Assembly: GCA_038530555.1 (NCBI GenBank)
Contig: JBCBCN010000003.1
Span: 124,001 to 188,000 of the forward strand
Origin: HKCCE3408 sp038530555
Lineage (GTDB): Bacteria; Pseudomonadota; Alphaproteobacteria; Rhodobacterales; Rhodobacteraceae
Direction: 5' to 3'
Length of the DNA: 64,000 bases
Part shown: positions 1 through 8,255 of the stretch, piece after piece
Layout: each line of letters starts with the position of its first letter
How positions within the stretch are numbered: position 1 is the first letter of the stretch
Made by a program: the position numbers and the translations under genes
The notes under the pieces: model-generated
The model's input: only the letters and a program-made list of their open reading frames with translations
Databases searched by the model: none
What the model was told of the DNA's origin: nothing

Positions 1-1152
1 ACGACGTTTCGCAACGCGCACGGCCTGACGGCGGATGGTCATTTATCGACGGCGCGCGACATGACCGTCATGGGGCGCCGTCTGTTCTATGACTACCCGC
101 AATATTACAACATTTTCGGCCGGGTCTCGACGCCTGCGGGACCCGTTGGCACGGTGCTCAACACCAACCGAGCGATCTTGAACAATTACCGCGGCGCGGA
201 CGGCATCAAGACCGGCTTCACGCGTAGCGCGGGGTTCAATCTCGTATCCTCGGCAGAACGCGGCGGCGTGCGGATCTTGGCGACTGTGTTCGGCGGCCGC
301 TCGGCCGGGTCGCGCAACGCACGCATCGTAGAGCTTTTGGATATGGGCTTTGACCGTGCCCCCCGGCACGCTGAGGTCAGGCATCCTTCGCTGCCGGTTT
401 ATCAGAACATGCCCGAAGGACTGATGGGCGGTCGCGTGGTGCGCGTGAGCGGCGCCGTTCGCAGGTCGCTGATCCCAACGCCACGCCCGGCACCCGAGGC
501 GGACATGGACGACGTCCTCATAGCCGCGATCGAGGGCGCCGTCGGCGATGCGCTCTCCGAGGCGCTTGCCCCCTCGGCCCTTGGCTCCGCACAAGAGGAC
601 CTGGAGGCCACGCCCGTGCCACGCCCCTTGCGCCCAGGCGCGACGGATGCGGCCGTGGCCAGTGCGCTGAGCCCAGAGATGGAAGAGACTACGGAGGAGG
701 CGTCTGAGATAACCATAGCCAGTGCCCCGAATGACGATGCGGCGCCGGACGGCCAAAGTCCCGGTGTCTCGTTGACCGAGGACGGCGTTGTGATCTTGTC
801 GGCTGAGGCGGTGTCCGCCGCGCGTCCGCGCCCAAGGCCTATCGATGTCAATGACGTCGTAGCCCGCGCTCAGCCGCTCGCGCCTGAAATCGTCACCCGG
901 TCTTCGTCATCGGGTCAGCGCCTGTTTGGTGTCTCGCTTGGCCAATTCGCCACCGAAAATGACGCCGAACGCATGCTGTTGCAGACGGCCCTCGCGGAGC
1001 TCGACACGTTCGACACCGCGCTGCGCCATGTCGCCAACCGCTCCACCGGGTTCGAGGCACAGTTCGCGGGTATGACCGCGACGGAGGCGGAGCAGGCCTG
1101 CACCCGGTTGAGCGCGCGCAACCTGCCCTGCGAGACCTTCGGGCCGTCCTGA
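1..1152 (+). CDS. D-alanyl-D-alanine carboxypeptidase (S11/PBP5 type) with C-terminal SPOR domain, 5' truncated
   Basis: Partial: the reading frame is open from base 1, so the signal peptide and the SxxK and SxN motifs lie outside the window. The visible 383 residues begin in the conserved stretch FRNAHGL..GHLSTARDM and carry the third penicillin-binding motif KTG at bases 208-216 (GADGIKTGFT). A long Pro/Ala/Glu-rich linker follows, then about 80 C-terminal residues resembling a SPOR peptidoglycan-binding domain. Family role: periplasmic trimming of the terminal D-Ala from peptidoglycan stem peptides. A SPOR domain would direct it to denuded septal glycan (inference). The next gene is also a secreted, wall-type (SH3) protein on the same strand. 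Confidence 0.92.
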   Translation, partial: TTFRNAHGLTADGHLSTARDMTVMGRRLFYDYPQYYNIFGRVSTPAGPVGTVLNTNRAILNNYRGADGIKTGFTRSAGFNLVSSAERGGVRILATVFGGRSAGSRNARIVELLDMGFDRAPRHAEVRHPSLPVYQNMPEGLMGGRVVRVSGAVRRSLIPTPRPAPEADMDDVLIAAIEGAVGDALSEALAPSALGSAQEDLEATPVPRPLRPGATDAAVASALSPEMEETTEEASEITIASAPNDDAAPDGQSPGVSLTEDGVVILSAEAVSAARPRPRPIDVNDVVARAQPLAPEIVTRSSSSGQRLFGVSLGQFATENDAERMLLQTALAELDTFDTALRHVANRSTGFEAQFAGMTATEAEQACTRLSARNLPCETFGPS

Positions 1153-1263
1153 GCGTCGCTCGAAGGACCTTAGCAATCTAAGGGAACAGGGCCGCGCGTA
1201 TTCCCATTTCCGCTCTTGGCGTCAGGCTGTATAGCTCCCTTGGGTTAGGAGAGATTGGCTCAG

Positions 1264-1830
1264 ATGTTCCGGCTTGGACTGTTATTGGCGGCAACGATCT
1301 ACGCAGCGATGGTGCTTCTGCCCACCGGCGCCGATGAGGGAAACCCTAGCGCGCAAACCCAAGCTCAAAGCGATACGCAAGAGCCGCGCCGGACCGAACG
1401 CGCCGATCCATCAACCATGACTTCGCTGACTTTGACGACGGGGGAGACCTGGGAGATCGACCGGGTCATCGCCCTGCAGGAGCCGGCCTCTGAGCAAAGC
1501 ACCGCGGGGGCCGGTCCCACCGTTGGACAAACTGGCGACGACACGGGTGAGGCGCAGACCGGCACCGGTGCTGCAGTCGCGGCTGCACTTGGCCAAAACG
1601 ATGCCGCGCCAGCCACGGAAGACAGCGCGACGCTTCTTTACGTGACCGGGGACCGGGTCAATCTGCGCAGCGGACCCTCCACCAATGATCCAATCGTACG
1701 AGCCCTGACCCGCGGCACCGCGACGGAACTTGTCGCCGCGGCTGAGGATGGCTGGTTCGAGATCCGCGACACCGAAAGCGGCGATCGTGGCTTCATGTCA
1801 GGGGATTTCCTCTCGACCGAGGCACCCTGA
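1264..1830 (+). CDS. Secreted SH3 domain protein
   Basis: 188 aa. A hydrophobic N-terminus (FRLGLLLAATIYAAMVLLP) looks like a signal peptide or anchor. A low-complexity Thr/Ala/Gln-rich region follows, then a C-terminal bacterial SH3 domain of about 60 residues (VNLRSGPSTNDPIV...GWFEI...GFMSGDFL). I chose the ATG at 1264 because AGGAG at 1247-1251 is well spaced for it; an upstream TTG at 1255 would sit too close to that site. SH3b domains usually bind cell-wall peptides, so a periplasmic wall-associated role beside the carboxypeptidase is reasonable, but the exact function is unknown. Confidence 0.85.
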   Translation: MFRLGLLLAATIYAAMVLLPTGADEGNPSAQTQAQSDTQEPRRTERADPSTMTSLTLTTGETWEIDRVIALQEPASEQSTAGAGPTVGQTGDDTGEAQTGTGAAVAAALGQNDAAPATEDSATLLYVTGDRVNLRSGPSTNDPIVRALTRGTATELVAAAEDGWFEIRDTESGDRGFMSGDFLSTEAP

Positions 1831-1899
1831 GCGCTCAGGGCACTCGCCCTCTGATTTCACCGTTCAATTGGGCGCCCAAAGCAAGTAGACCCGTGGGCA

Positions 1900-2730
1900 A
1901 TGGCGAAAACGATCCTCATCACGGGATGCTCCTCCGGCCTTGGGGCGCATGCCGCTCGGACGCTGCATAAGCGCTCGGGCTGGCGGGTTCTGGCAAGTTG
2001 CAGGCGTACTGAGGACGCCGAGCGTTTGCGCGCCGAAGGGTTCGACTGCGTCGTGCTGGACATTGCAAACGAAGAGAGCCGCGCCGCCGGTTTCCAAGAC
2101 GCCCTGGCGCTCAGCGACGGACGGCTCGATGCGATTTTCAACAATGCCGGTTATGGCTTACCCGGCGCGGCTGAAGACATCCCGGTCGAGGCCCTGCGCG
2201 AGATTTTTGAGACCAACGTGTTCGGCTTGCACGACCTGACCCGCCGCGCCGTCGCCGTGATGCGCGCCCAAGGCCACGGGCGGATCGTGCAGCATTCCTC
2301 GGCACTGGGGCGCGTGCCCCTGCGATGGCGCGCGGCCTATACCGCTTCCAAACACGCGGTCGAAGGCCTGACCGACACGCTGCGGATCGAGCTGCGCGGC
2401 TCAGGCATCCACGTGAGCACACTTAACACGGGGCCTGCGACGTCGAATTTTCGCATTAACTCGATCCCGCATTTCGAGCGCTGGGTGACTTGGGAAAACT
2501 CTGCGCTTGCAGATCAATACCGCGCGTCGCTGGTCCGTCATCTGTATGAGGATACCGGCCGCGCCCCATTCCAAGTGGACGAGGCAGCAGTGACTGCAAG
2601 ATTAATTCACGCAATCGAGTCGCCCCGGCCAAAAGCGCGCTATCTGATCACGGGCGCGACGTGGATTGTCGAAACCGCCCGAAGGGTCCTCCCGCAATCG
2701 GGGCTCGACTGGCTCGTGTCACGCTACTAA
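1900..2730 (+). CDS. SDR family NAD(P)-dependent oxidoreductase
   Basis: 276 aa, a classical short-chain dehydrogenase. Seen: TGCSSGLG cofactor motif at residues 8-15, NNAG at 81-84, catalytic serines near 133-134 and YTASK at 147-151 with Tyr147 and Lys151. The C-terminus is longer than the minimal 250-residue SDR. The Rossmann motif and the RLDAIFNNAGYG stretch resemble the sub-group of broad-specificity SDRs that includes E. coli YbbO-like proteins. The substrate cannot be read from sequence. It stands about 70 bases after the SH3 gene and 33 before a small membrane protein, so cotranscription is possible. Confidence 0.9.
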   Translation: MAKTILITGCSSGLGAHAARTLHKRSGWRVLASCRRTEDAERLRAEGFDCVVLDIANEESRAAGFQDALALSDGRLDAIFNNAGYGLPGAAEDIPVEALREIFETNVFGLHDLTRRAVAVMRAQGHGRIVQHSSALGRVPLRWRAAYTASKHAVEGLTDTLRIELRGSGIHVSTLNTGPATSNFRINSIPHFERWVTWENSALADQYRASLVRHLYEDTGRAPFQVDEAAVTARLIHAIESPRPKARYLITGATWIVETARRVLPQSGLDWLVSRY

Positions 2731-2763
2731 TCAGCGCGAAGCTGAGCAACGGAGAGAGGGACA

Positions 2764-2961
2764 ATGTTTGAAGATGCGGGCCGCGCGGCCATCCTCCTTG
2801 CCTGTATTGCCGTCTTGGTCGTCTTGCTGATGGGCATCAACGCCTTCCGAAAAGACGGCCAGGACAATCGCTCACGCTCCAACCGGCTGATGCAATGGCG
2901 GATCGGGCTTCAGGCTCTCGCCGTGGTGGTTATTTTGATCGTCGTGGCGGCACGGCGCTAA
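2764..2961 (+). CDS. Twin transmembrane helix small protein (HIG1-like)
   Basis: 65 aa with two membrane helices (about residues 8-25 and 46-62) joined by a short charged loop rich in Arg, Asp and Asn. GGAGAGAGG just upstream gives a strong ribosome site. This matches the small alphaproteobacterial twin-TM family related to HIG1 domains, which commonly precedes the corrinoid adenosyltransferase gene, as here (15-base gap). HIG1 proteins elsewhere associate with respiratory complexes; what this one does is not known. The tight spacing suggests one transcript with the next gene. Confidence 0.85.
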   Translation: MFEDAGRAAILLACIAVLVVLLMGINAFRKDGQDNRSRSNRLMQWRIGLQALAVVVILIVVAARR

Positions 2962-2976
2962 AGGGGGACAACGACG

Positions 2977-3555
2977 ATGGTCGTTTTGAGCAAGATCTAC
3001 ACGCGCACAGGCGATGCGGGTCAAACGGCGCTGGGCGATGGTAGCCGGGTCGCCAAACACTCGGCCCGGGTCACCGCCTATGGCACGGTGGATGAGTTGA
3101 ACGCGACCCTTGGTCTAGCGCGTCTGGTGGCCGAGGGCGATGTCGCCGAGATGCTGTCGCGCATTCAGAACGACCTGTTCGATCTGGGCGCGGATCTGTG
3201 CACACCAAACATGGAACTGGATGGAGATCGCGAGTATCCGCCGCTGCGCATGGTGGCCGATCAGGTCAACCGGCTCGAGGCCGAGATCGATGCGATGAAC
3301 AAGCGGCTGGAGCCTCTTCGCAGCTTCATCCTGCCGGGTGGCTCCGCGCTGGCCGCGCATATGCATATGTGCCGGACGGTTTGTCGCCGGGCCGAGCGGA
3401 TGACGGTCGAATTGACCGCAACGGAATCGGTCAATGAGCACGCGATTAAGTACCTCAACCGACTGTCGGATTGGTTTTTCGTAGCCGGGCGGATCGCCAA
3501 TGACGACGGCCGCGCCGATGTCCTTTGGGTGCCTGGCGCAAACCGAGACAACTAA
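2977..3555 (+). CDS. ATP:cob(I)alamin adenosyltransferase (PduO/MMAB family)
   Basis: 192 aa, full length for the PduO-type family. Seen: N-terminal KIYTRTGDAGQTALGDGSRV, which forms the ATP-binding region, then AYGTVDELNATLG, and a C-terminal RRAERMTVEL...KYLNRLSDWFFVAGR block. It transfers the adenosyl group of ATP to cob(I)alamin and makes the coenzyme B12 used by adenosyl-B12 mutases. In an organism with the ethylmalonyl-CoA pathway (mcd and mcl1 are in this window) the clients would be ethylmalonyl-CoA and methylmalonyl-CoA mutases (inference). No cobalamin riboswitch is visible in the 15 bases before it. Confidence 0.95.
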   Translation: MVVLSKIYTRTGDAGQTALGDGSRVAKHSARVTAYGTVDELNATLGLARLVAEGDVAEMLSRIQNDLFDLGADLCTPNMELDGDREYPPLRMVADQVNRLEAEIDAMNKRLEPLRSFILPGGSALAAHMHMCRTVCRRAERMTVELTATESVNEHAIKYLNRLSDWFFVAGRIANDDGRADVLWVPGANRDN

Positions 3556-3691
3556 TCGGCTGGGCCGATTGACAGAGCCACACGACTAATCGCCAGGCTA
3601 GAGGGCCATTGCGAAACATCGCGAAACAATTGGTTTCATTGACCCGTTACATGATCTCGGTAAGCTGGCGTCAGCCGAGGAGGTTTTGGTG

Positions 3692-4354
3692 ATGCTCCCA
3701 CGCCGTGTACCGAGTGTTTATAGTCGCGCTGAGTATTTGTCGGACGCCGTTGTGCATGTGTCCGGCCTGACGCTCGCTTTGATCGCCGCCCCTGTTCTTG
3801 TGACACTAACCGCCGTTTTGATCGGCGAGGCTTGGGCTGTGGGGCCGGTCTTCGTTTATGCCGTTACGCTGATCGCAATGCTGGCCTGTTCGGCGCTATA
3901 CAACATGGTGCGGGTGGCCGAATGGACCGACCGACTACGCCGCATCGACCAATCCGCGATCTATTTTAAAATCGCCGGGTCCTACACACCGTTCGTCGCG
4001 TTGACCGGCAGTCAGGCTGGATGGTTTTTAGCCGGTATCTGGGGCGTGGCCCTGACCGGGGCTTCAATCATCATCTTCGCGCCGGGCCGGTTTCGCTTGG
4101 CGGCTTTGGGCCTGCACCTTTCGCTTGGCTGGGCGGGCGTCGTCTTTTGGGGACCGGCGCTATCGGGGCTCAGCTCGGCCGGGCTCATTCTGGTCGGTAT
4201 CGGCGGCGTGATCTACACCGTCGGCGTGCTGTTTTTGATCTGGGAGCGCCTGCCGTTCCACAACACGATCTGGCACGTCTTCGTCCTTGTCGCGACCTGC
4301 GTGATCTATGCAGGCGTAACAGTTGAGGTCCTTCGGCTAATCCCGCCGTCGTAA
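3692..4354 (+). CDS. trhA: Hemolysin III family membrane protein (TrhA/YqfA, PAQR-like)
   Basis: 220 aa with about seven predicted membrane helices. Family marks are CSALYN at the end of helix 2, the LRRIDQSAIYFKIAGSYTPF block and a late His-containing helix (FHNTIWHVFVL), which correspond to the conserved metal-binding positions of the PAQR/hemolysin III superfamily. The ATG at 3692 is preferred over GTG 3689 and TTG 3686 because GAGGAGG at 3677-3683 is best spaced for it. In bacteria TrhA-type proteins have been linked to membrane lipid/fluidity homeostasis rather than true haemolysis. It appears to be transcribed alone. Confidence 0.88.
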   Translation: MLPRRVPSVYSRAEYLSDAVVHVSGLTLALIAAPVLVTLTAVLIGEAWAVGPVFVYAVTLIAMLACSALYNMVRVAEWTDRLRRIDQSAIYFKIAGSYTPFVALTGSQAGWFLAGIWGVALTGASIIIFAPGRFRLAALGLHLSLGWAGVVFWGPALSGLSSAGLILVGIGGVIYTVGVLFLIWERLPFHNTIWHVFVLVATCVIYAGVTVEVLRLIPPS

Positions 4355-4441
4355 GTTGCGAAATAACGCGGCGTTCTGACCCGCTTTGGGGTCGATTTTG
4401 CACTATTTTTGTCAGGCAAGGCGTTCTAACACTTCGCGGAC

Positions 4442-4459
4442 GGCCGCATTTGGGCGGCC
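4442..4459 (+). promoter_or_regulatory. Leader hairpin just upstream of etfB
   Basis: GGCCGC (4442-4447) and GCGGCC (4454-4459) form a perfect 6-bp stem with a 6-base loop, ending about 10 bases before the etfB ribosome site. There is no T-run, so it is not an intrinsic terminator. It could affect translation or stability of etfBA mRNA. No riboswitch family is recognised. Confidence 0.3.
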
Positions 4460-4483
4460 CACACCATTATAGGGAGCGTTGCA

Positions 4484-5245
4484 ATGAAGGTCCTCGTACC
4501 TGTGAAGCGCGTGATCGATTATAACGTGAAGGTGCGCGTCAAAGCGGACGGCTCAGGCGTCGATCTTGCCAATGTTAAAATGTCGATGAACCCATTCGAC
4601 GAAATTGCCGTCGAAGAGGCGATCCGCCTGAAAGAAGCTGGCAAAGCCGAGGAGGTCATCGCGGTCTCCGTCGGTGTGAAGCAGGCGCAGGAGACGCTGC
4701 GCACCGCTTTGGCCATGGGCGCAGACCGCGCGATTTTGGTTGTGGCCGCCGATGATGTGCATGTTGACATCGAGCCTCTGGCCGTGGCGAAAATCCTCAA
4801 GGCCGTCGTCGATGAAGAACAGCCCGGCCTGGTTTTGTGCGGCAAACAGTCAATCGACAACGATATGAACGCGACCGGGCAGATGCTCTCAGCGCTTTTG
4901 GGTTGGAGCCAGGCAACATTTGCCTCGGAGCTTGCTGTGGAAGGTGAGACGGCAAAGGTCACGCGTGAGGTCGATGGCGGCTTGCAGACGATTGACGTCA
5001 AGATGCCGGCGATTGTCACTGTGGACCTGCGCTTGAATGAGCCGCGCTATGCGTCGCTGCCCAACATCATGAAGGCAAAAAAGAAGCCGCTCGACGAAAA
5101 GACCGCGGCCGATTACGGCGTCGATGTCTCGCCGCGTTTGAGCATCGTGAAAACCGAAGAGCCGGAGGCGCGCAAGGCGGGCATCATGGTCGGCTCGGTC
5201 GACGAACTAATTTCGAAACTCAAAGAAGATGCAGGGGTGATCTGA
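4484..5245 (+). CDS. etfB: Electron transfer flavoprotein subunit beta
   Basis: 253 aa, full length. Starts MKVLVPVKRVIDYNVKVRV and carries the typical MSMNPFDEIAVEEAIRLKE segment and the ALAMGADRAILV nucleotide-binding region. With EtfA it forms the soluble heterodimer (FAD plus AMP) that takes electrons from acyl-CoA dehydrogenases and passes them to ETF-ubiquinone oxidoreductase, encoded at 46.6 kb here. AGGGAG precedes the ATG. Its TGA overlaps the etfA ATG by one base (TGATG), so the two are translationally coupled. Confidence 0.98.
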   Translation: MKVLVPVKRVIDYNVKVRVKADGSGVDLANVKMSMNPFDEIAVEEAIRLKEAGKAEEVIAVSVGVKQAQETLRTALAMGADRAILVVAADDVHVDIEPLAVAKILKAVVDEEQPGLVLCGKQSIDNDMNATGQMLSALLGWSQATFASELAVEGETAKVTREVDGGLQTIDVKMPAIVTVDLRLNEPRYASLPNIMKAKKKPLDEKTAADYGVDVSPRLSIVKTEEPEARKAGIMVGSVDELISKLKEDAGVI

Positions 5246-6171
5246 TGGCTGTTTTGTGTCTTGCAGAAGTGAATGCGGGTGTCCTGTCGATGGACGCCAC
5301 CGCGAAGGCCGTGACGGCTGCCGCAAAATTGGGCGACGTGACCCTGCTATGTGTCGGTGCAGAGGCGAAGGCCGCAGCGAACGAGGCCGCCACCATCGCC
5401 GGGGTCAGCAAAGTGCTGTGCGCCGAGGATGAGATCTACAAGCGCCAAATGGCTGAGCCAACGGCGGCCCTGCTGGTCGGGTTGGCCGGGGATTATAGCC
5501 ACATCTTGGCGCCCGCGACGACGGATGCGAAAAACATCCTGCCGCGTGCGGCCGCATTGCTGGATGCGCAGGTGATTTCAGATGTCACCGCGGTGATCGA
5601 CGCCGACACGTTCGAGCGTCCGATCTATGCGGGCAACGCGATCCAAACCGTGAAATCGTCCGATGCCAAAAAGGTCCTTTCGATCCGGACCGCGAATTTC
5701 GATGCTGCTGCAACCGGAGGCTCTGCATCGGTCGAGGACGTGGCCGCCGGTGACAATCCGGGGCTGAGCTCTTGGGTCGAAGATCGCCTTGCCGAAAGCG
5801 ACCGGCCCGAGCTGACCTCCGCCGGGATCGTCGTGTCGGGCGGCCGCGGTGTCGGCTCCGAGGAACAATTCCAGGTGATCGAAGGGCTCGCCGATAAACT
5901 GGGCGCTGCCGTAGGTGCCTCGCGCGCAGCGGTCGATTCCGGCTACGCGCCCAACGACTGGCAAGTTGGTCAGACCGGCAAAGTGGTCGCGCCCGAACTC
6001 TACATCGCCGTTGGTATTTCTGGGGCCATTCAGCACCTCGCTGGGATGAAGGATTCCAAAGTGATCGTCGCGATCAACAAAGACGAGGAAGCGCCGATCT
6101 TCCAAGTCGCTGATTACGGCCTGGTGGCGGATCTATTCGATGCCGTGCCGGAACTCACCAGCAAGCTCTGA
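5245..6171 (+). CDS. etfA: Electron transfer flavoprotein subunit alpha
   Basis: 308 aa. The N-terminal half matches the EtfA domain that contacts EtfB. The C-terminal third holds the FAD-binding signature (VSGGRGVGSEEQF, VGQTGKVVAPELYIAVG, SGAIQHLAGMKDS, AINKDEEAPIFQVADYG). It is the FAD-carrying subunit of ETF. It starts one base inside etfB and is followed 40 bases later by a strong intrinsic terminator, so etfBA is a two-gene operon. Likely donors include Mcd and other acyl-CoA dehydrogenases (family knowledge). Confidence 0.98.
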   Translation: MAVLCLAEVNAGVLSMDATAKAVTAAAKLGDVTLLCVGAEAKAAANEAATIAGVSKVLCAEDEIYKRQMAEPTAALLVGLAGDYSHILAPATTDAKNILPRAAALLDAQVISDVTAVIDADTFERPIYAGNAIQTVKSSDAKKVLSIRTANFDAAATGGSASVEDVAAGDNPGLSSWVEDRLAESDRPELTSAGIVVSGGRGVGSEEQFQVIEGLADKLGAAVGASRAAVDSGYAPNDWQVGQTGKVVAPELYIAVGISGAIQHLAGMKDSKVIVAINKDEEAPIFQVADYGLVADLFDAVPELTSKL

Positions 6172-6211
6172 GCGGCACCTTTCTTTCGGAGCCCCAAACA
6201 GGCTAAACGAC

Positions 6212-6245
6212 AAAGCCCCGGCGCATAAGCTCCGGGGCTTTTTCA
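6212..6245 (+). terminator. Intrinsic terminator of etfBA
   Basis: AAAGCCCCGG (6212-6221) pairs perfectly with CCGGGGCTTT (6232-6241) around a 10-base loop, and a T-run (6239-6244) follows. It lies between the convergent etfA and the DUF6473 gene; the A-run on the left arm means it can also act on the opposite strand. Confidence 0.9.
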
Positions 6246-6347
6246 TGCGGAATGATCAGGTCGCTGATCTATGCGTCGCGGTATCACCCTTTAGGCCGGT
6301 CGGGCTACGTAAGGCAGGCCAGGGCTTCAAGGTCGAGAGGAACCCCT

Positions 6348-7166
6348 TCAATCGAGATGATCGGCGAGTTCTTCGGCGGTGCGGAAATGCTGATCGACGT
6401 TGGGCATGATGCGTGCAACAGCAGCTTCGCGGGGCCCAAAGAACATACCCTTAGTCGGGTTCTCCAGTTCTTCGTCATCCGCAGTGATCACCGTGAGGGA
6501 CTTGGCCGCTTTCGAAACCTTTTCGAGCATTTCATTGGTGACGAAGAGCGGATCATTGTTGGGCTCCCAGTCACCAACGCTATCGCTGGGCGGATTGGCG
6601 GCGAGCCAGAGGAGATGGACGGGCACCTCGAGCCGGTCGATCAGGCCAACCATGCGGGCCACCCACGCCTCCTGCAGCTCACGCACCACGATGGCGAACC
6701 GGTCCGGCGAGGTTTCGTGGAGCACGCCGAGCATGTGACGCACGAAATGAAACTCGGTGAAATCGGTGTTGCGATAGATCGTCTCCAGAGCGGGCGAAGC
6801 ACGGAGAAAGCGATCGTTGCGACGCGGATGAACGCGGTAAAAGCGGTTGGTCATCGTATGCGTGCCGGTGATCTGGAGCACGACCTGATCAGCACAGCCC
6901 AGGGCCATGTTGACCACGGGATCCTTCAAAATCAGATCGAGGCCTGCATTCAACACGCCGAGATTGACCACGGGCCGCTGCAACGCCTCACCCAGCAAGG
7001 CCGGGAACGGCTTTAGAACAAAGCGCCCGAAGGTTTCCGATCCCCCCAAGCAGAGAATATTTGGCAAGCTCAAGTCCGCTTCGGGCCCTCGATACTCCAC
7101 CATCGATCCGGGATAGGTCACCAAGTTATAATCGAGAGGCGACGTTCCGGGTTGTTCGATGCTCAT
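6348..7166 (-). CDS. DUF6473 family protein (SGNH-hydrolase-like)
   Basis: 272 aa. Matches from memory the DUF6473 family of Rhodobacteraceae (YPGS..EYRGPEADL, CLGGSETFGRF, FPALLGEAL, VVNLGVLNAGLDLIL). GGSET followed by NLG..NAG resembles blocks I and II of SGNH hydrolases, but a clear DxxH block is not seen near the C-terminus, so catalytic activity is uncertain. The family is often near sulfotransferase or polysaccharide genes; none is present here. It is a single gene between a terminator and the divergent hbd. Confidence 0.75.
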   Translation of the reverse strand: MSIEQPGTSPLDYNLVTYPGSMVEYRGPEADLSLPNILCLGGSETFGRFVLKPFPALLGEALQRPVVNLGVLNAGLDLILKDPVVNMALGCADQVVLQITGTHTMTNRFYRVHPRRNDRFLRASPALETIYRNTDFTEFHFVRHMLGVLHETSPDRFAIVVRELQEAWVARMVGLIDRLEVPVHLLWLAANPPSDSVGDWEPNNDPLFVTNEMLEKVSKAAKSLTVITADDEELENPTKGMFFGPREAAVARIMPNVDQHFRTAEELADHLD

Positions 7167-7280
7167 TCTTGCGCTCCACGCGAAGGCGACTCAATGAGGG
7201 CAAACTGCCGCCAAGCCGTTGCGAAAAGGCTAACCCGACAATCCATGGTAAATTTGAAATTCGTCCGCGCCCCACATAAT

Positions 7281-7295
7281 GCCGCATCATGCGGC
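7281..7295. promoter_or_regulatory. hbd: Perfect 15-bp palindrome upstream of hbd
   Basis: GCCGCATCATGCGGC has 7-bp arms around one central base, 67 bases before the hbd start codon in the 195-bp gap shared with the divergent DUF6473 gene. Several TGC/GCA triplets continue to 7304. PhaR-type regulators of PHB metabolism bind TGC/GCA-rich palindromes, so this is a candidate operator, inferred from pattern only. Confidence 0.35.
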
Positions 7296-7361
7296 GGTTG
7301 CGCACTTTTCCTCCCAGGCACTTAATCCTAAGCTCCGCATAAACCAGGATGGACAGAAACC

Positions 7362-8237
7362 ATGGGCGTGCAAAGTATTGGGATTGTCGGGGCCGGACAG
7401 ATGGGAAATGGCATCGCCCATGTCTGCGCTTTGGCGGGCTATGACGTGTTGCTGTCCGACGTCTCGCAAGACCAACTCGACAGCGCCCTGGTGCAAATCG
7501 AGGCCAATATCGGCCGTCAGGTTGCTCGGGGAAAGGTTGAGGAAGGCGCAAAAAACGCGGCTTTGTCGCGGATCACGCCGACACTGGAATTGGCGGCTTT
7601 AGGTCCCAGCGATCTGATCATCGAGGCGGCGACCGAGCGCGAAACCGTCAAACAAGCGATCTTCGAAGACCTGCTACCGCATCTGGCGCCGCACACGATC
7701 TTGACCTCGAACACTTCGTCGATCTCGATCACGCGGCTTGCCTCACGCACCGATCGGCCCGAAAAATTCATGGGATTTCACTTCATGAACCCGGTCCCCG
7801 TGATGCAATTGGTGGAGCTAATCCGCGGCATCGCGACCGATGAGGAAACATTTGCCTCTTGCCAAGGTGTCGTCGACAGACTTGGTAAAATATCCGCCAC
7901 GGCCGAGGATTTCCCGGCCTTCATCGTCAACCGGATCCTGATGCCGATGATCAATGAGGCGGTCTATACGCTTTATGAAGGGGTGGGTTCAGTCCAATCC
8001 ATTGATCAATCGATGAAGCTGGGCGCGAACCACCCGATGGGGCCGCTCGAGCTGGCAGATTTCATCGGTCTGGACACCTGTCTTGCGATTATGAATGTGC
8101 TGCATGACGGCCTCGCAGACACGAAATATCGGCCCTGCCCGCTACTCACGAAATACGTCGAGGCCGGCTGGCTGGGGCGGAAAACGGATCGAGGCTTTTA
8201 CGATTATCGCGGAGAGGTGCCTGTCCCAACGCGCTGA
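7362..8237 (+). CDS. hbd: 3-hydroxybutyryl-CoA dehydrogenase
   Basis: 291 aa. NAD-binding GAGQMG at residues 10-15; catalytic His140 in FMGFHFMNPVPVM, with Glu152 and Asn117 (SNTSS) at the expected places; and a C-terminal helical 3HCDH domain (MGPLELADFIGLDTC). It interconverts acetoacetyl-CoA and (S)-3-hydroxybutyryl-CoA, unlike PhaB at 53.6 kb, which makes the (R)-isomer. It is a stand-alone gene, convergent with the acyltransferase 18 bases downstream. It could serve butyrate oxidation or the first steps of the ethylmalonyl-CoA route via crotonyl-CoA (inference). Confidence 0.95.
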   Translation: MGVQSIGIVGAGQMGNGIAHVCALAGYDVLLSDVSQDQLDSALVQIEANIGRQVARGKVEEGAKNAALSRITPTLELAALGPSDLIIEAATERETVKQAIFEDLLPHLAPHTILTSNTSSISITRLASRTDRPEKFMGFHFMNPVPVMQLVELIRGIATDEETFASCQGVVDRLGKISATAEDFPAFIVNRILMPMINEAVYTLYEGVGSVQSIDQSMKLGANHPMGPLELADFIGLDTCLAIMNVLHDGLADTKYRPCPLLTKYVEAGWLGRKTDRGFYDYRGEVPVPTR

Positions 8238-8255
8238 GGTACGAGCGGGCGTCTC

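Noticed and set aside
2962..2976. Cobalamin riboswitch before the adenosyltransferase
   Set aside because: Only 15 bases separate it from the twin-TM gene, and the 33 bases before that gene are too short for a B12 riboswitch.
3554..3570. Hairpin AATCGGC-TGG-GCCGATT right after the adenosyltransferase gene as a terminator
   Set aside because: The stem is perfect but no T-run follows (gacagag), so termination cannot be supported.
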